The notes under the pieces: model-generated
Told to the model about the DNA's origin: nothing
Databases searched by the model: none
The model's input: the letters and a program-made list of their open reading frames with translations, nothing else
Shown here: positions 60,801 to 64,000 of the stretch, piece after piece
Layout of the letters: every line of letters begins with the position of its first letter
Position numbering within the stretch: the stretch's first letter is position 1
Translations under genes and position numbers: made by a program
Assembly: GCA_033439265.1 (NCBI GenBank)
Contig: JAVTVX010000031.1
Coordinates: 2,031,501-2,095,500 of the forward strand
Source of the DNA: Dillenia suffruticosa
Lineage: Eukaryota > Streptophyta > Magnoliopsida > Dilleniales > Dilleniaceae
Length of the DNA: 64,000 nt
Direction of reading: 5' to 3'

Positions 60801-61129
60801 TACTGTTAGCTCAATCAGCATTCGTGTAGGCCTCTATTTGCAGATGCCCTCTTTTCTTAAATAGTAAACCCTTTCCAGGTGTTCCCTTTAGATACCGAAG
60901 AATTCTAAATACCGTTTCAAATAAACTAAGCCATGTGACTGCATAAATTGACTTATGACACTTATTGTAAAGGCTATGTCAGGTTGATTATGTGAGAGGT
61001 AGATGAACCTCTCCACTAAGCGTTGATACTGGCCTTAGTTTATTATGTCTTCAGATGCAGTTGGTTCTAACTTTACATTTGACTCAATGGGTGTGTCAGT
61101 TACACTGCATCCAAGCATCCCTATTTCCT

Positions 61130-61780
61130 TCAACTTCGTTGATTCACAACAATTTCTTCCTTGGATCTTGCAAATTCCATTCTAAGGAAATATTTCAATG
61201 TCCGCAAGTCCTTGATCTCAAACTTAGCTGAAAGTTTCTTCTTCGAACCATCCATATCAACAAAGTTATCTCCGGCCATAATAATATCATTAACATAGAT
61301 GATTAGGATAACAACCTTACCACTCTTTGCGTGTTTGTAGAGCATTGTATGATCTGCTCGGCTTTGAAAGAATACAAGAGCCATGTCTATCTTTCCAAAC
61401 CTTTCAAACCTTACTCTTGGTGACTATTTGAGGCCATACAATGATTTCTTTAATCTGTAAGCCTTACTCTTTCAAAGTTGTTCCTCAAAACCAGTGGTAG
61501 TCTCATAAACACTTTCTCCTTCAGATCTCCATTTAGGAAGGCATTCTTTATATCAAGATGATGCAATGACTAGGTTAAGTTGGTGGCTAAGGATAAAAGA
61601 ACTCTGATAGAATTCATTTTTGCCATCGGAGCAAATGTTTCTTGGTAGTCAATGTTAAAGATCCATTTGCAACCAAGTGTTTTCTTGTCTTTTGGAAGAT
61701 CAACTACCTCCCAAGTACCATTCCACTTAAGAGCTTCCATTTCCTCCATGACTGCCAATCTCCAATTTGGATCAGCTAGT
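61130..61780 (-). pseudogene. copia reverse transcriptase, right-edge element
   Basis: The first part (61,758-61,570) reads EEMEALKWNGTWEVVDLP and LGCKWIFNI. It then jumps directly to DYQETFAPMAKMNSIRVLLSLA: about 25 to 30 residues normally between these phrases are missing, an in-frame deletion. The palm segment (61,384-61,130) contains ADHTMLYKHAKSGKVVILIIYVNDIIMAGDN, with Y-V-N-D in place of the catalytic Y-V-D-D, followed by LRTLKYFLRMEFARS. Stops separate the blocks. The polymerase is inactive. Confidence 0.9.
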
Positions 61781-62418
61781 CTTTCTTGAATGGTTCTCAG
61801 AATAAATAGGCTAGTGATCTTGGATGTAACTGCCTTATAATTGTTGGATAGTCATAAGATAGATAATTAGCAATAGGATGTGGAGTACACGAATGAATAC
61901 CCTTCCTTTTTGCTAATGGAATGTCTAAATCTGAGGAACTTGAGTTGCTAAATTGAAGTGGATAATTTTGGAGGAGGACACGAATTACTTTGAGAGTTGG
62001 ACAATGGACCATGAGTTGGAGACTTTGATTGGTCTTGTGCTGGAGGAGCAAGTTGGATTACAGTACTCTTCCGTGATGCTCTTCTAATATAAATTTAAAA
62101 CTCATAATTAGGATTTTGAGTTTTCTTTTGCAGTAATTCTTCCCCTATTTCTGATGAAATAGTAATTCTTCCCCAATCCAAAGTATCACTATCTTTACAA
62201 TAGTATCCTCAGTTTGTTTTTCAAAACAAGTTGGAGAAACAAGTTCACTAGGTTGTGTCACATTATGAGGTATAGGCTCTATAATATTTCAAAAAATTAT
62301 GTCTCCTTATTATTTACTCCACTTGAAGATGATTTTTGTAAAAAAAAAAGGTTAATATTCTAGAAAAGAAATATCCAAACTAATGTGAACTCTCTAGTGA
62401 CAAGATCAAACATTTGTA

Positions 62419-63330
62419 CTATTTTTTTTTCTTTGGTAGAGCATAATCAATGAAAATATACTTTTCAGTTTTAGGATTTAACTTAAATCGACGTATGTTA
62501 GGTATAAGAACAAAGTATGTGCAATCAAAAACTTTTGAAGGTAAATCACAGTATAGGCATGAAATAGGGAAGATTTTTTTGCAACAATTCATGGGTGTTT
62601 GAAAGTTTACGATATGAGAGGGCACCCAATTAATTAAATAAGATGTAGTTAAAATAGTCTTACCCTACAAGTATTTTGGGACTTGCATAGAGAACATAAG
62701 GCATGTGCTATCTTTAGCAAGTGCTTGTCCTTCTTTTTTTTTTTTTTTTTTTTTTCTGCAACACCATTTTGTTATGGGGTTTTAAGGCAAGTAGATTTGT
62801 GAACAACACATTTTCCCTTTAGAAAAGTACCCAAACACTCATTAAAAAACTCAGTACCATTTTCTGAACATCGAGCACAGATCTTAGTTTGAAACTGATT
62901 TTCTACCATGGTGAGAAATTCCTTAAAACATTGTTCAACTTCAGAATTTTTAGTTGTTAGATATACCCAACATAGTCTAGTATGATCATCAATGAAAGTT
63001 ACAAATCATTTTTTACTAGATAATGTATTAATTCTAGATAGTTCCCAAACATCACTGTGAATTAGATAAAATAGTTTTGATGCACAATAAGATTTAGACT
63101 GAAAAACAATACGGTGATCTTTAGATAAATGACAACTTTCACAAGAAAGATCAAAACAATTTATTTCTTTAAACAAAGTTGGAAACAAATGTTTTGGATA
63201 AGGAAAACCTAGGTGCCCTAGCCTATAATGCCATATCATTATTTGATCAAAATTAGAGTTTGAACTAATACTACTTAGTTCTTGAGCCTTTTTATTACCG
63301 GAAAGGTGCAATAGGAACACAAAAAATGAC
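62419..63330 (-). pseudogene. copia integrase, right-edge element
   Basis: The pre-integrase and zinc-binding part (63,320-63,006) reads IMIWHYRLGHLGFPYPKHLF, then CESCHLSKDHR, with a His/Cys pattern. It continues into the core with FYLIHSDVWELSR, where the first catalytic Asp is intact. The C-terminal part (62,625-62,419) reads MPSHIVNFQTPMNC, LPSKVFDCTYFVLIPNIRRFKLNPKTEKYIFIDY. Between them the core is recoverable only in broken frames. A T run of 22 (62,734-62,755) interrupts the region. Confidence 0.88.
62734..62755. repeat. poly-T run
   Basis: Twenty-two consecutive T on the + strand inside the integrase pseudogene. Confidence 0.95.
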
Positions 63331-63419
63331 TTCGTAGCTATAATTTGTTAAAAGTGTACTAATGGATAGAAGATTGCATGCAAGTTTAGGCATATGTAGA
63401 ATACATCTGGGAGTAATAT

Positions 63420-63790
63420 TTTTTTGACATTTTAATTAGGCACTTTCCTACAATAAGTGAGAAACTACCATCAACTATTCTAACTTTTCCAAAAGCTGAG
63501 TATGGAAAATAAGTACCAAATAAATAAGAGGCACTGGTCATGTAATTGAAAGCCCCAGAGATAATGATTCAAGAACTAAATTTAGTAAACACAAATATAA
63601 GTATTGGGTTGCTACCTATTTGTGCAAAAGAATAGTTAGAAGTATTAGTTGACGTATTGGATTTTAGCAGCTTTAGGAGCTTAACAATCTGCTCCTTGCT
63701 GAATGGATTGGGATCAATTTCATTTGTTGTGGGTAAAGCTCGATTTGATTTTTCATCTTTATTATCTTTCCAATTTGCTAGTTTTCCATG
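63420..63790 (-). pseudogene. copia gag tail and protease, right-edge element
   Basis: Minus-strand translation from about 63,790 gives HGKLANWKDNKDEKSNRAL, typical of the segment just after the copia zinc knuckle, then a linker (PFSKEQIVKLLKLLKS). A protease-like phrase follows near 63,570-63,540: WIIISGAFNYMTS, where the family has W-I-I-D-S-G-A. The catalytic Asp position is replaced by Ile, so the protease is inactive. Confidence 0.7.
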
Positions 63791-63791
63791 A

Positions 63792-63870
63792 CAGGTTACT
63801 CGCAGTTAGCGAACCGGTTTATTTGGTCAAATCGACCCAGTTAGCAAACCTAACAGGTTACTCGCAGTTA
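63792..63870. repeat. 17-bp direct repeat replacing the copia zinc knuckle
   Basis: CAGGTTACTCGCAGTTA occurs at 63,792-63,808 and again at 63,854-63,870. Between them is related text with GAACCGGTT and CAGTTAGC. Copia similarity ends abruptly where this begins, so it marks an insertion or rearrangement boundary. Confidence 0.7.
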
Positions 63871-64000
63871 ACCGGTTCATTCTTTCTTACTCTATGTGGT
63901 CAAGTCTACTATGCTAATCAGTAATATCATTAATTACGCTATCAAATATACAGGTAATAGGGATAAATGAGAAATTTTATTAAAAGAAACCATATCCAGT

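Larger units (their letters stand above)
60024..64000 (-). mobile_element. Ty1/copia retrotransposon, degenerate, running off the right edge
   Basis: Minus-strand similarity runs in order from Gag/protease near the right edge through integrase and reverse transcriptase to RNase H ending at 60,367. A purine tract TTGAAAGGGAG (60,360-60,370, minus) overlaps the pol stop. It is directly followed by TGTTGAAAGATATGC, the probable start of the 3' LTR at 60,359. The LTR's far end is not certain: a TGACATT at 60,024 is a candidate, giving about 336 bases. The 5' LTR is outside the window. All coding parts carry stops. Confidence 0.85.

Noticed and set aside
1..64000. tRNA, rRNA or snoRNA genes
   Set aside because: No cloverleaf with A and B box consensus or rRNA core sequence was recognised by eye. 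tRNAscan-SE and Infernal would be decisive.

Overview
The window is plant nuclear DNA, most likely a dicot: AT-rich, dominated by plant-type transposable elements, with one intact intron-rich housekeeping gene. No prokaryotic features are present and I saw no tRNA or rRNA gene. The only gene I consider functional is RPT1 (26S proteasome regulatory subunit 7, an AAA+ ATPase). It has ten exons on the + strand (45,300-59,305) that join in frame to 426 codons with every splice site GT-AG.

Layout. 1-3,700 is AT-rich repeat DNA built from short hairpin-like units (GTAGTTCTGC...GCAGAACTAC), with a diverged large direct duplication. 4,317-6,045 is a long-TIR element carrying a ~30-bp tandem array. 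6,780-9,045 is a decayed L1-type LINE interrupted by an hAT-like non-autonomous element. 9,046-10,060 is GC-richer low-complexity repeat, broken by a non-autonomous CACTA element (10,061-12,544) with a perfect 3-bp target duplication.

13,099-39,385 reads as one 26-kb CACTA transposon swollen by nested insertions. Inside it is a minus-strand Athila-like Ty3/gypsy element (14,192-32,493, lacking most of pol), which itself contains an 11.2-kb Ty1/copia element (19,400-30,606) with an extra third ORF. Also inside the CACTA is an LTR fragment split by a PIF/Harbinger transposon (33,244-36,296). The CACTA's own TNPA-like (plant Transposase_24) coding remnant survives at 37,085-38,530.

39,386-44,990 holds old repeat sequence, including an inverted partner (41,345-43,518) of the LTR fragment at 33,076. 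It is followed by the RPT1 promoter and gene. RPT1 has two large introns: intron 5 (6.1 kb) and intron 8 (3.6 kb). Intron 8 carries an almost full-length but dead RTE-type LINE in sense orientation with a perfect 13-bp target duplication. From about 60,024 to the right edge is a minus-strand, degenerate Ty1/copia element that runs out of the window.

The elements do not work together as a system. They are independent insertions whose nesting gives a relative chronology. Every transposase or polymerase examined has stops, frameshifts or lost catalytic residues. I found no convincing novel functional system. The most useful observations are the nested CACTA reconstruction, the copia third ORF, the GTCGAC-rich LTRs, the hairpin repeat field at the left edge, and the tolerated sense LINE in a proteasome gene intron.
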